Assembly (NCBI GenBank): GCA_029880775.1 | Contig: JAOUNV010000047.1 | Span: 1 to 8,829 of the forward strand | From: Nitrospinota bacterium | GTDB taxonomy: Bacteria > Nitrospinota_A > UBA7883 | Reading direction: 5' to 3' | DNA: 8,829 nt | Shown here: one piece after another, positions 1-6,103 of the stretch | Numbering within the stretch: position 1 is the stretch's first letter | Layout of the letters: each line of letters begins with the position of its first letter | Translations under genes and position numbers: made by a program | Notes under the pieces: model-generated | Database searches by the model: none | Seen by the model: the letters and a program-made list of their open reading frames with translations, nothing else | What the model was told of the DNA's origin: nothing

Positions 1-2
1 CC

Positions 3-446
3 GAGGCGGAAACCTTGGTAAACCACGCTCTGCTGGTACATTCAAAAGACAACCACCCTGCCGCCTGGGCTTCTACACAAAGCCTGCTGGGGATGATCCT
101 GGCCGCGGCGGCGGAGCAGGCCTCCGGGATGAAGCGTGTAGACAAGCTGGCCCGGGCCGTGGAAGCATTTTCGCTGGCGGTGGAGGAAATGGGGGGTGGC
201 CAGGCCCATGTGCAGGAGCGGTGGGCGGTGGCTATGATGGGTTTGTGCGGGGCTTTGGTGGCATTGGGCGCCGCAGTGGGCAGTGAGCGAGGGCTCGGAT
301 TCGTAGAAGAGGCCTTGGCCCTGCTGGATGACGCGGAACCGAGATTCGCCACCATGCCGGGGCTGGGGCTGGCCGATAACGTCCAGCTGGGGCGGGCCGG
401 GGCATTGATGGTCAAAAAACAGATTCAAAGCGCCATATCCGCCTGA
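3..446 (+). CDS. TPR-like repeat protein, C-terminal part (5' end outside window)
   Basis: The frame is open from the first bases of the window, so the visible residues are the C-terminal end of a longer protein; the TTG at position 15 is probably not the true start. The stop is TGA at 444-446. Visible residues are alanine- and leucine-rich and helical, with a pattern of the type HPAAWASTQSLLGMIL followed about 20 residues later by LARAVEAFSLAVEEM. That spacing (W-A-x-T-Q-x-x-L-G, then L-x-x-A-V-x-A-F) resembles the tetratricopeptide repeats found in bacterial TPR scaffold proteins. A second, more divergent helical pair (GLGFVEEALALLDDAEPRF) follows. TPR repeats mediate protein-protein contact; no catalytic motif is visible, so the specific role is unknown. 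The TPR assignment rests on pattern only. Confidence 0.6.
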   Translation, partial: EAETLVNHALLVHSKDNHPAAWASTQSLLGMILAAAAEQASGMKRVDKLARAVEAFSLAVEEMGGGQAHVQERWAVAMMGLCGALVALGAAVGSERGLGFVEEALALLDDAEPRFATMPGLGLADNVQLGRAGALMVKKQIQSAISA

Positions 447-529
447 AGTGTCATGGTTTTGTGAACCCAATTGCCACATACCTCATCTAACCCTTGAAAC
501 GTGCAATATATTTTTGATGGATCTATACC

Positions 530-745
530 ATGCCGATGTATGAGTTTAAGTGTGAGGAGTGCGGGGAGAAGTTTGAAAGACTGCTCCCCTATCTGGACGC
601 CCAAAACCCCCAGGAGTGCCCCCACTGCGAAAAAATATCGGGGAAAAGGGTTGTTTCCGCGCCCAGCGTCTCGGCGGCTTCAGGGTCTGATAGCTTTGGA
701 GGTTCCGGCGGCTACGGAGGGTGCGGCCCCACAGGCTTTGGCTGA
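530..745 (+). CDS. FmdB-family zinc-ribbon protein
   Basis: This 71-residue protein begins MPMYEFKCEECGEKFE, the hallmark opening of the FmdB/CxxC-CxxC zinc-ribbon family, whose founding member was described as a putative regulator of formamidase/amidase genes. Two cysteine pairs, C8/C11 (CEEC) and C30/C33 (CPHC), would bind one zinc ion. The second half is a low-complexity Ser/Gly tail (roughly residues 44-71, ending GGYGGCGPTGFG), which is common in the family and contains one extra cysteine (C65). ATG 530 is preferred because it gives the canonical MPxYEFKC start; the only ribosome-site candidate is a weak GATGG about 9 nt upstream. The molecular function of the family is poorly known, so no pathway is assigned. 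A hairpin follows at 759-775. Confidence 0.88.
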   Translation: MPMYEFKCEECGEKFERLLPYLDAQNPQECPHCEKISGKRVVSAPSVSAASGSDSFGGSGGYGGCGPTGFG

Positions 746-758
746 GGCAGATAACTAA

Positions 759-786
759 ACGGCCCGTGTGGCCGTGAATATTTTAC
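759..786 (+). terminator. Putative terminator hairpin after the fmdB-like gene
   Basis: ACGGCC (759-764), loop CGTGT (765-769), GGCCGT (770-775) forms a perfect 6-bp stem 13 nt after the FmdB stop codon. It is followed by GAATATTTTAC, an imperfect U tract. The position is right for a Rho-independent terminator, but the weak U tract lowers confidence. Confidence 0.4.
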
Positions 787-813
787 TTGGAAGGGTTACA
801 ATTGGAATCTATC

Positions 814-888
814 ATGAACGGCGTACTCTTTTTTCTGTTAATAATGATGGCGCTCACCTTCTCCGGCGGAGGAGGGGGAGGGGCCTGA
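814..888 (+). CDS. Possible 24-residue hydrophobic peptide with hexaglycine tail
   Basis: ATG 814 opens a short frame ending at TGA 886-888. It encodes about 16 mostly hydrophobic residues (MNGVLFFLLIMMALTF) followed by Ser, six glycines and Ala. The first part could span a membrane once; the tail would be flexible. A weak GGAA lies about 8 nt upstream. The frame lies between two hairpins (759-775 and 908-929), so it could be its own short transcription unit. No family is recognised. It may be a real small membrane protein or a chance frame in a purine-rich intergenic region; homologues conserving the hydrophobic-then-glycine layout would decide. Confidence 0.35.
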   Translation: MNGVLFFLLIMMALTFSGGGGGGA

Positions 889-907
889 GGACCTAAAAGC
901 GATTGCT

Positions 908-929
908 AGCCTTCACCGTTGGTGAGGCT
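908..929. terminator. Strong hairpin between the small peptide frame and the deacylase gene
   Basis: The arm AGCCTTCACC (908-917) pairs with GGTGAGGCT (921-929) across loop GTT, giving 9 base pairs with T913 bulged. It begins 20 nt after the small-peptide stop and ends 38 nt before the deacylase start. The following sequence (TAAATATC) is AU-rich but not a U tract, so this may be a terminator for the small peptide or a leader structure for the downstream gene. Confidence 0.4.
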
Positions 930-967
930 TAAATATCAGGCGGGGGCGCCGGGGAGGAGACTGACCG

Positions 968-1906
968 ATGAAACCTGCGGCTGTTTTCTACCATCCCGCC
1001 TCTCTACTTCACGACACCGGGTCCCATCCGGAAAACCCGGCCCGGCTCATTTCCATTGTCGATACTCTAAAGCATTCCTCGTTTGCCGAAAAACTGGCCT
1101 GGCCCAAGTTCGGCCCGGTGTCCATGGAAGATCTTACGGCCATCCATACAGAAAAGCATGTGGCGTACATCCAGGAGGGTTGCCAGGGGGGAGGTGGAAA
1201 CCTGGACCCGGACACGGTGGTGTGCCCCGCTTCCTGGGAAGCGGCCCTGCTTGCCGCCGGAGCGGCTTGCGCGGCGGTGGACGCGGTAATGAAAGGTGAA
1301 TACAGTTCCGCCTTTTGCTCCGTTCGGCCTCCGGGCCATCATGCGGAGCCTGCGCGAGCCATGGGGTTCTGCCTGTTCAATAACATCGCGGTGGCCGCCC
1401 GGCGAGCAATAACCAAGGGCCTGGCCAGCCGGGTCGCCATAATAGATTTCGATGTCCACCATGGCAACGGCTCTCAAGCCGCTTTCTATGAAGATCCGAA
1501 TGTCTTTTTCGTGTCGCTACATCTGGCGGGAAATTATCCGGGAACCGGCTGGACAGACGAGACCGGTGTCGGCGACGGAATCGGAACCACACTGAACATT
1601 CCCATGAGCGCGGGGAGCGGCGACCAGGAATATCTGGATCACCTGGATACCATCGTCTTGCCAGCGGTGAGGAAATATGGGCCAGACCTGATCCTGGTTT
1701 CGGCGGGATTCGACGCCCACGCCGCCGACCCTTTGGGCGGCATGTTCCTTTCCACCCAGGGGTACTACAAAATAACTTCCGCCATCAAATCGTTGGCCGA
1801 TGAGGTGTGCCATGGAAAAGTGGTGTCCGTATTGGAAGGGGGATACAACATCAAGGCTCTCGGCGATTCAGCCGAAGCTCACGTAAAAGCTCTTCTTGGG
1901 CTGTAA
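968..1906 (+). CDS. Histone deacetylase/AcuC/acetylpolyamine amidohydrolase family zinc deacylase
   Basis: This 312-residue protein has the full arginase-fold deacetylase signature. The catalytic His pair is in RPPGHHA (H124/H125). Zinc ligands are D162 and H164 in DFDVHHGNG and D249 in SAGFDAH, and the transition-state tyrosine is Y293 in LEGGYN. The opening YHPASLLHDTGSHPENPARL is typical of bacterial class II-like members. Family members hydrolyse acetyl or acyl amides of lysines, polyamines or other small amides in the cytoplasm; the exact substrate cannot be read from sequence. All catalytic residues are present, so it should be active. ATG 968 is supported by a strong GGGGAGGAGA Shine-Dalgarno at 951-960. 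No acetyl-CoA synthetase or acetyltransferase partner is adjacent, so an AcuC role in acetoin metabolism is not supported here. Confidence 0.93.
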   Translation: MKPAAVFYHPASLLHDTGSHPENPARLISIVDTLKHSSFAEKLAWPKFGPVSMEDLTAIHTEKHVAYIQEGCQGGGGNLDPDTVVCPASWEAALLAAGAACAAVDAVMKGEYSSAFCSVRPPGHHAEPARAMGFCLFNNIAVAARRAITKGLASRVAIIDFDVHHGNGSQAAFYEDPNVFFVSLHLAGNYPGTGWTDETGVGDGIGTTLNIPMSAGSGDQEYLDHLDTIVLPAVRKYGPDLILVSAGFDAHAADPLGGMFLSTQGYYKITSAIKSLADEVCHGKVVSVLEGGYNIKALGDSAEAHVKALLGL

Positions 1907-1929
1907 AGCCCTTCTGGCTGTGAAGCCCT
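1898..1929 (+). repeat. Tandem near-identical hairpin-forming repeat at the end of the deacylase gene
   Basis: GGGCTGTAAAGCCCT (1898-1912) is followed by TGGCTGTGAAGCCCT (1915-1929), two copies differing at two positions. Each can form a short GGCT/AGCC hairpin. The first copy overlaps the TAA stop (1904-1906). It may act as a weak terminator, but there is no clear U tract. The rest of the interval up to 2065 shows no gene or convincing promoter. Confidence 0.4.
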
Positions 1930-2065
1930 GATTTGGAGCAAGAGACATCCACTGCCTGGCTTCCCTTATATCCATGAGCGCTTCCCCTCTGCTCTTGTCA
2001 AAACCTGCCTTGTTGAAGTACCCTGATTGCTCAATATCAATCCAGATTTATGGAGACATCCGACC

Positions 2066-2584
2066 GTGACAAAGATCAAGGCGGTGTATCCGGGGTCCTT
2101 CGACCCGGTGACCCTTGGGCATGTGGACCTGATCAAAAGAGGCTCCCGAATATTCGATGAGCTGGTGGTGGGCGTGGGAGACAACCTGCGAAAAGGGGCC
2201 CTCTTTTCTCCAGAGGAGAGGGTGGAGTTTATCAAGCACGCTGTGAAGGGGATTAAAAACGTGAAGGTAGTTCCTTTCTCCAGTCTGCTGGTGGAGTTCG
2301 CGCGCAAGGAGAGCGCCCATGTGATCCTAAAAGGGTTGCGGGCCGTCTCTGATTTCGACTACGAATTGCAAATGTCGCTTATCAACCGCCGCATGGCCAC
2401 AAAGCTGGAAACGGTTTTTATGATGCCCAGCGAGGAGTTTTCTTTTGTCTCCTCCTCGCTTATTAAAGAGATAGCCTCCCATAGGGGGAATGTCAGCTCC
2501 ATGGTTCCCGACGAAGTGCAGGAGGCCCTGGTGGAACGGCTGTCGCAGGGCAAACCAACAAGATCGAGGAAAAAGAAGCAATGA
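2066..2584 (+). CDS. coaD: Phosphopantetheine adenylyltransferase (CoaD)
   Basis: CoaD transfers AMP from ATP to 4'-phosphopantetheine to make dephospho-CoA, the penultimate step of coenzyme A synthesis, in the cytoplasm. The 172-residue product shows the nucleotidyltransferase signature: YPGSFDPVTLGH (residues 8-19, with TLGH as the T/HxGH motif), the GLRAVSDFDYE segment (90-100) and SSSLIKEI (129-136). The frame is open further upstream to a TTG at 2027, but GTG 2066 is chosen because it puts the conserved KAVYPGSFDP block right at the N-terminus and has GGAG about 10 nt upstream. The protein is a little longer than usual (about 160) because of a basic tail, TRSRKKKQ. It overlaps the next gene by 4 nt (ATGA), implying coupled translation. 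The frequent partner rsmD is not adjacent. Confidence 0.95.
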   Translation: MTKIKAVYPGSFDPVTLGHVDLIKRGSRIFDELVVGVGDNLRKGALFSPEERVEFIKHAVKGIKNVKVVPFSSLLVEFARKESAHVILKGLRAVSDFDYELQMSLINRRMATKLETVFMMPSEEFSFVSSSLIKEIASHRGNVSSMVPDEVQEALVERLSQGKPTRSRKKKQ

Positions 2585-3786
2585 AGAATATGGTTCTCTC
2601 GGAGCGTGTGGGGAAAATTAAGCCTTCGGCCACCATGGCCATCACCGCAAAGGCGAAGGCCCTGAAGGCTGAAGGAATTGATATTATAGGATTTGGCGCG
2701 GGGGAGCCGGACTTCGACACCCCAGATTTTGTGAAGGAGGCGGCCATCGACGCGCTACGAGCGGGCAAGACCAAGTACACCCCCGGCGCGGGCATCCCGG
2801 AGCTGCGAGACGCCTTGTGCGAGAGCTTCCGCCAGGATGAGGGGCTCGACTATAAGCGTGGGGAGACGATCATTTCCAGCGGTGGCAAGCACGCGCTGTA
2901 CAATATCTTCCAGGCCATATTGAGCGATGGCGACGAAGTGATTATACCCATCCCCTACTGGGTGTCGTTCCCCGACCAGGTGCTGCTGGCCGGCGGGATC
3001 CCGGTGTTTTTGAACACCAGGGAGGAGCAGGGTTTTTCCTTCTCTGTGGAGGATCTGGAGAAACTGATCACTCCTAAAACCAGGGCGGTGGTGATAAACT
3101 CCCCCTCCAATCCTTCCGGCGCCGCGCTGGGGGAGGATCTGCTGCGCGATATCCTGAAGCTGGCGGTGGAGAGGGACATCTACGTCATATGGGATGAGAT
3201 ATACAAGAAGATCTACTACGGCCAGGGGAAGCTTCGCTCTTTGCCCGCGCTCTACCCGGAAGGGAGGGACAACGTGCTGGTGTGCGGAGGGCTGTCCAAG
3301 GCCTATTCCATGACCGGCTGGCGTATAGGCTGGACCTTGGGTCATTCGAAGGTGATCAGCGCCATGAGCATGATCCAGGGTCAGTCCACCTCCAATCCCA
3401 CATCTTTCGCCCAGTATGGCGCGCTGGCCGCCCTGCGCAAGGGAACGGAGCATATAGGCCCATGGTTGACCGCGTTCCGGGAGCGGAGGGACATCCTGCT
3501 GGAGGGGTTCACAAAAATCGAAGGCGCCTCCTGCGCCAAGCCTGAGGGGGCGTTTTATGTTTTCCCGAACATCTCCTGCTGGTTCGGCAAGCAATGGGAT
3601 AAAGGGGTGATAAAGGACAGCTACGACGCGGCCGCATACCTTCTGGAACACGCCAAGGTGGCTGTGGTGCCGGGAGAGCCTTTCGGCAGCCCGGAGAATA
3701 TACGCCTGTCATACGCTCTATCCACGGATGATGCGCGCAAGGGGATGAACAGGATCATCGAAGCGTCCGAGGCGTTGCGGCCATAA
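2581..3786 (+). CDS. Class I PLP-dependent aminotransferase, aspartate aminotransferase type
   Basis: This 401-residue fold-type I aminotransferase moves an amino group between an amino acid such as aspartate and 2-oxoglutarate using pyridoxal phosphate. Visible sites are: substrate-binding GFGAGEPDFDTP (37-48), KYTPGAGIPELRDAL, N177 in SPSNPSG, D205 in WDEIY (pairs with the PLP pyridine nitrogen), the Schiff-base lysine K240 in GLSKAYSMTGWRIG with R248 nearby, and the carboxylate-binding arginine R375 in ENIRLSYA. The N-terminal PSATMAITAKAKAL matches the subgroup Ib aspartate aminotransferases, some of which also use prephenate, so an aspartate/prephenate role is possible. ATG 2581 overlaps the coaD stop; ATG 2590 (residue 4) is an alternative start. 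A terminator-like hairpin follows at 3801. Confidence 0.93.
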   Translation: MKNMVLSERVGKIKPSATMAITAKAKALKAEGIDIIGFGAGEPDFDTPDFVKEAAIDALRAGKTKYTPGAGIPELRDALCESFRQDEGLDYKRGETIISSGGKHALYNIFQAILSDGDEVIIPIPYWVSFPDQVLLAGGIPVFLNTREEQGFSFSVEDLEKLITPKTRAVVINSPSNPSGAALGEDLLRDILKLAVERDIYVIWDEIYKKIYYGQGKLRSLPALYPEGRDNVLVCGGLSKAYSMTGWRIGWTLGHSKVISAMSMIQGQSTSNPTSFAQYGALAALRKGTEHIGPWLTAFRERRDILLEGFTKIEGASCAKPEGAFYVFPNISCWFGKQWDKGVIKDSYDAAAYLLEHAKVAVVPGEPFGSPENIRLSYALSTDDARKGMNRIIEASEALRP

Positions 3787-3800
3787 CCGGCGGTAGGGTG

Positions 3801-3830
3801 ACGGGGATAGTTTCCCCGTACTCTTGTTTC
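3801..3830 (+). terminator. Rho-independent terminator-like hairpin after coaD-aminotransferase
   Basis: ACGGGGA (3801-3807), loop TAGTT, TCCCCGT (3813-3819) makes a perfect 7-bp stem 14 nt after the aminotransferase stop. ACTCTTGTTTC follows on the + strand. The next gene is convergent and ends at 3845, so the site separates two converging units. A run of nine C (3830-3838) lies directly after it. Confidence 0.6.
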
Positions 3831-3844
3831 CCCCCCCCGACTTG

Positions 3845-5320
3845 TCAGGCGATGAAGCGCCTGATCCGGGGTATCAGCTCCCTTTCGGTGAGAGGTTTCT
3901 GCAAAAGGTCGTTGGCGCCGTGGACGAATAACTTCTCACGCAGTTGCGCTTCCTTGATCGAGGTGATGATGACGACTGGTGTCTGCATGGTGGTGGGATT
4001 CTCGCGCAAGGCGCATAAAAGCTCAAGCCCGTCCATGAGGGGCATCATATAGTCTGTAATGACGATATCCGGCCTCCTGGTTCGAGCCATTTCCAGCGCC
4101 TCTTTTCCGTTGGTCGCCGCCATGACATCCACCCCAATCAGGTCCATATACGTTTTCAACAGGAAAAGAAGGTTTTCATCGTCATCGGCCAGTAAGGCCA
4201 ACGGCCGCCGGAAGGGAAGGTTTACATAAAACGCCAGCCCGCCATCCTCGGCCCTGGAGGTTAATTTACCCTCCATGCGGGTGATAACTTCCTCAACTGG
4301 TAAAAGCCGCTCCGCTAATTCATCCTCTTCCCAGTCTCCCGGCAGTGGTGTCGTCCGGATGGCGATAGCGCCAGGCTGGCCGGTGGGGGCGGAAAACTCC
4401 ACCTTCCCTCCGCCGGGCCGCATGTCGATGGCGATGTTGGCGAGGCTACCTAAAATCGTTTGGATCATCAGCGGGTCGGCATGGATCCTGGTCTGCGGCG
4501 CCACCAGGTTCTGTAGGCTGGCTCCCTTTTCCGCGGCTTCTCCGCTGATGGTTTTAATTACAACATCCACCAGGTAGTTGGCGTCCATAAAAACCGGTGT
4601 TGGTGGGCTGGGCGCTTCCTCCTGGCCGGGGGAGCTTTTGATTTCGCTGATCTTGCTCCCCAACTTGCTGAGCGCTTCCTGAGCGCGCTCCACAGCTCCA
4701 GCCGCCGAAGTGTCCAGCATGGCGGCCTGTTTTTTAATCAATTCAAAATTTGTTCTCGCATCCTCGTAAAATGTGAAAATACTGGTGGAGATATCTCCCG
4801 AGAGTTTTTCCATCCGGCGCTGGGCGCTTTCGGCGGTTTCCATGGCGACTTTCAGGGTTGCATCCCGTTTTTTCATTTCGCTTATGTCGCGGGCAAGGCC
4901 CAGAACATATTTCAGCGCGCCGTCCTTGCTGCGGATGGGAGTGGCCCGAGCGTTCACCCACTTGGAGTCATCACCGGCGATTCTACAATCAATTCCCAAA
5001 TCGGCGGTGGTTTTGCCGTCGACAATGTCCTGAAAATGGGCCATTACAGCGGGTAGGTCTCCCGAATGGATCAGTCGGGAGATATGCCCGGATGAAGGCC
5101 GTGATTGGCCATGACAAGGAAACTCCTTCGGTGGATCGGTGAAGCATTTGAGTTCACCTTCTTCAGAAACAATGAACACGGCGGCGGAGGCGTTTCGCGC
5201 CAGGCTGTCGAACCTGGCCTGGCTTTCTCTTAGTTTTTCATCCTGCTGGCGCAAAAGCTGGATAAGCTCTTTACGATCCAGGGATTCGATGTCTTTCGTC
5301 TCTTCCATAATCATCCCCAT
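3845..5320 (-). CDS. PAS domain / degenerate histidine-kinase core / C-terminal receiver protein
   Basis: This is a 491-residue cytoplasmic signalling protein with no membrane segment. Order: short coiled-coil (about 12-36); PAS sensor domain (about 35-148, ending VLGLARDISEMKKR); helical segment (about 150-230); a stretch resembling the kinase ATPase domain (about 245-370); and a receiver domain (about 374-490). The receiver looks functional: acidic residues D379-D381, phospho-acceptor D423 in VITDYMMPLMDG, T453 in IITS, and K475 in QKPL. The kinase half looks dead. Where the H-box should be, LSGDISTSI (173-181) aligns with MSHEIRTPL, with Gly in place of the phospho-His. One of two N-box asparagines is lost (G291), and no DxGxG or GxGxG box is visible. 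It probably receives phosphate from another kinase. Three early methionines (1, 3, 5) leave the exact start open; Met5 at 5308 is preceded by GGGG. Confidence 0.85.
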   Translation of the reverse strand: MGMIMEETKDIESLDRKELIQLLRQQDEKLRESQARFDSLARNASAAVFIVSEEGELKCFTDPPKEFPCHGQSRPSSGHISRLIHSGDLPAVMAHFQDIVDGKTTADLGIDCRIAGDDSKWVNARATPIRSKDGALKYVLGLARDISEMKKRDATLKVAMETAESAQRRMEKLSGDISTSIFTFYEDARTNFELIKKQAAMLDTSAAGAVERAQEALSKLGSKISEIKSSPGQEEAPSPPTPVFMDANYLVDVVIKTISGEAAEKGASLQNLVAPQTRIHADPLMIQTILGSLANIAIDMRPGGGKVEFSAPTGQPGAIAIRTTPLPGDWEEDELAERLLPVEEVITRMEGKLTSRAEDGGLAFYVNLPFRRPLALLADDDENLLFLLKTYMDLIGVDVMAATNGKEALEMARTRRPDIVITDYMMPLMDGLELLCALRENPTTMQTPVVIITSIKEAQLREKLFVHGANDLLQKPLTERELIPRIRRFIA

Positions 5321-5404
5321 TCAAGCGCAACCACTCTATGGTTTCGAAAGAGATTATGTTCCCCAACAATAATCGACGCCGACAATTCATCGCCGGACAT
5401 CGTA

Positions 5405-5434
5405 AATATATAACTACTCCCCGTTCATTGTCAA
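5405..5434 (-). promoter_or_regulatory. Sigma-70-type promoter for the PAS/receiver gene
   Basis: On the minus strand a perfect TTGACA (5434-5429) is followed after 18 nt by TATATT (5410-5405); the overlapping TATATA with a 16-nt spacer is an alternative. Transcription would begin roughly 75 nt before the translation start. Confidence 0.6.
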
Positions 5435-5491
5435 CTGCAAATAATTACAAATAACAGTGAGTAATCCAACGCAATTCTGGATAGCGTCCTA

Positions 5492-5500
5492 TGTTATAGT
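5492..5500 (+). promoter_or_regulatory. Possible extended -10 promoter for the selenoperoxiredoxin
   Basis: TG-T-TATAGT fits an extended -10 element. No good -35 box lies 16-18 nt upstream. It would give a leader of about 115 nt. A second -10-like TATAAA at 5559-5564 is an alternative start. Confidence 0.35.
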
Positions 5501-5623
5501 GATTCCAGGTAACGCAGGGGTGGCGACATTCTCAACCCGATGCGGCAAGCGTGACTTTTATAAAGAGTCTGTCGAACAAACGTGGCGCAGGCTCGCAAAA
5601 GGTATTCTCATGAGGAGAGCGCT

Positions 5624-6088
5624 ATGATAAAAGCAGGCAAGAAGGCCCCGGAGTTCAAACTGCCGGATCAGGACGCGGCGCCGGTTTCGTTGAAGGACTT
5701 CTCCGGAAAAAAGGTGATCCTTTTCTTCTACCCGAAAGCCAACACTGGCGGGTGAACCACGGAGGCGACCGAGTTTCGGGACGCAATGGGAGATTTTAAA
5801 AAGCTAAACGCCGTTATAGCTGGGATCAGCCGCGACAAGCCGGCGACTCAGAAAAAATGGGCCGACGCCCAGGGGCTGCCGTACCCGTTGTTGTCGGATC
5901 CGGAAGCGCGGATCCATAAAAAATACGGCGCCTGGGGGGAGAAGATCATGTACGGCAAGAAAACCGAGGGGGTAATCCGATCCACCTTCGTCATCGGGGA
6001 AGACGGTGTCGTGCAAAAGGCGTATACGAACGTGAAGGCCAAAGGGCATGCGGCCAAGGTGCTGGCGGATCTGGCCGGGCAGGAATAG
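5624..6088 (+). CDS. Selenocysteine-containing peroxiredoxin, Bcp/PrxQ type (in-frame TGA at codon 44)
   Basis: Peroxiredoxins of the Bcp/PrxQ class reduce hydrogen peroxide and organic hydroperoxides in the cytoplasm, attacking the peroxide with a reactive cysteine in a TPGC-type motif. Here ATG 5624, with AGGAG 6 nt upstream, opens a frame encoding MIKAGKKAPEFKLPDQD, then VILFFYPKANTGG, then TGA (5753-5755), then TTEATEFRDAM with normal family sequence to TAG 6086-6088. The TGA falls exactly at the peroxidatic residue, so it is read as selenocysteine (U44) in a 154-residue protein, close to the usual Bcp length of about 155. R118 in VIRSTFVI is the conserved active-site arginine candidate. 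The resolving cysteine that many Bcp proteins have five residues later is Thr49, and the protein contains no cysteine at all. A SECIS-like hairpin follows the TGA. An automatic call starting at ATG 5786 would lose the active site. The alternative, a nonsense mutation or base error in a Cys codon, is less likely given the position and hairpin. Confidence 0.88.
5757..5789 (+). promoter_or_regulatory. Bacterial SECIS-like stem-loop for selenocysteine insertion
   Basis: Starting just after the TGA, CCA (5757-5759) can pair with TGG (5787-5789), GCG (5765-5767) with CGC (5782-5784), and CCGA (5769-5772) with TCGG (5776-5779), leaving apical loop GTT (5773-5775). The loop opens with G, 17 nt after the UGA, matching the known rule for bacterial SECIS elements (a G in the first loop positions, loop about 16-37 nt downstream). 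SelB would bind it to bring Sec-tRNA to the UGA. The fold was worked out by hand. Confidence 0.65.
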
Positions 6089-6103
6089 CGCCAGGCGGTT
6101 TAC

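Larger units (their letters stand above)
5321..5623. other. Divergent intergenic region between the receiver protein and the peroxiredoxin
   Basis: No coding frame with a ribosome site is visible here. The region holds a minus-strand promoter (5405-5434) for the PAS/receiver gene. On the plus strand there are two -10-like boxes: an extended TGTTATAGT at 5492-5500 and TATAAA at 5559-5564. A strong AGGAG for the peroxiredoxin lies at 5613-5617. The 5410-5465 stretch is clearly AT-richer than its surroundings. Confidence 0.6.

Noticed and set aside
2027..2065. Upstream TTG start for coaD
   Set aside because: It would add 13 residues before the conserved N-terminal block without family support; GTG 2066 has a GGAG at suitable spacing.
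2755..3651. Long 298-residue minus-strand frame opposite the aminotransferase
   Set aside because: It has no recognisable domain and lies wholly antisense to a well-supported enzyme gene; GC-rich coding sequence often leaves such open shadow frames.
3830..3838. Run of nine C as a phase-variation tract
   Set aside because: It lies between two convergent genes outside both coding regions, so length change would not switch a frame or a promoter spacer.
5753..5755. TGA as a simple nonsense mutation, or as a reassigned stop codon in the whole genome
   Set aside because: Several other genes here (FmdB-like, CoaD, TetR, small peptide) use TGA as a plausible stop, so genome-wide reassignment is unlikely. 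Random mutation exactly at the catalytic codon followed by a SECIS-like fold is possible but less economical than selenocysteine.
5786..6088. Separate 100-residue frame starting at ATG 5786
   Set aside because: It is in phase with the upstream 5624 frame and is the C-terminal part of the peroxiredoxin; it lacks a ribosome site and begins inside a conserved helix after the active site.
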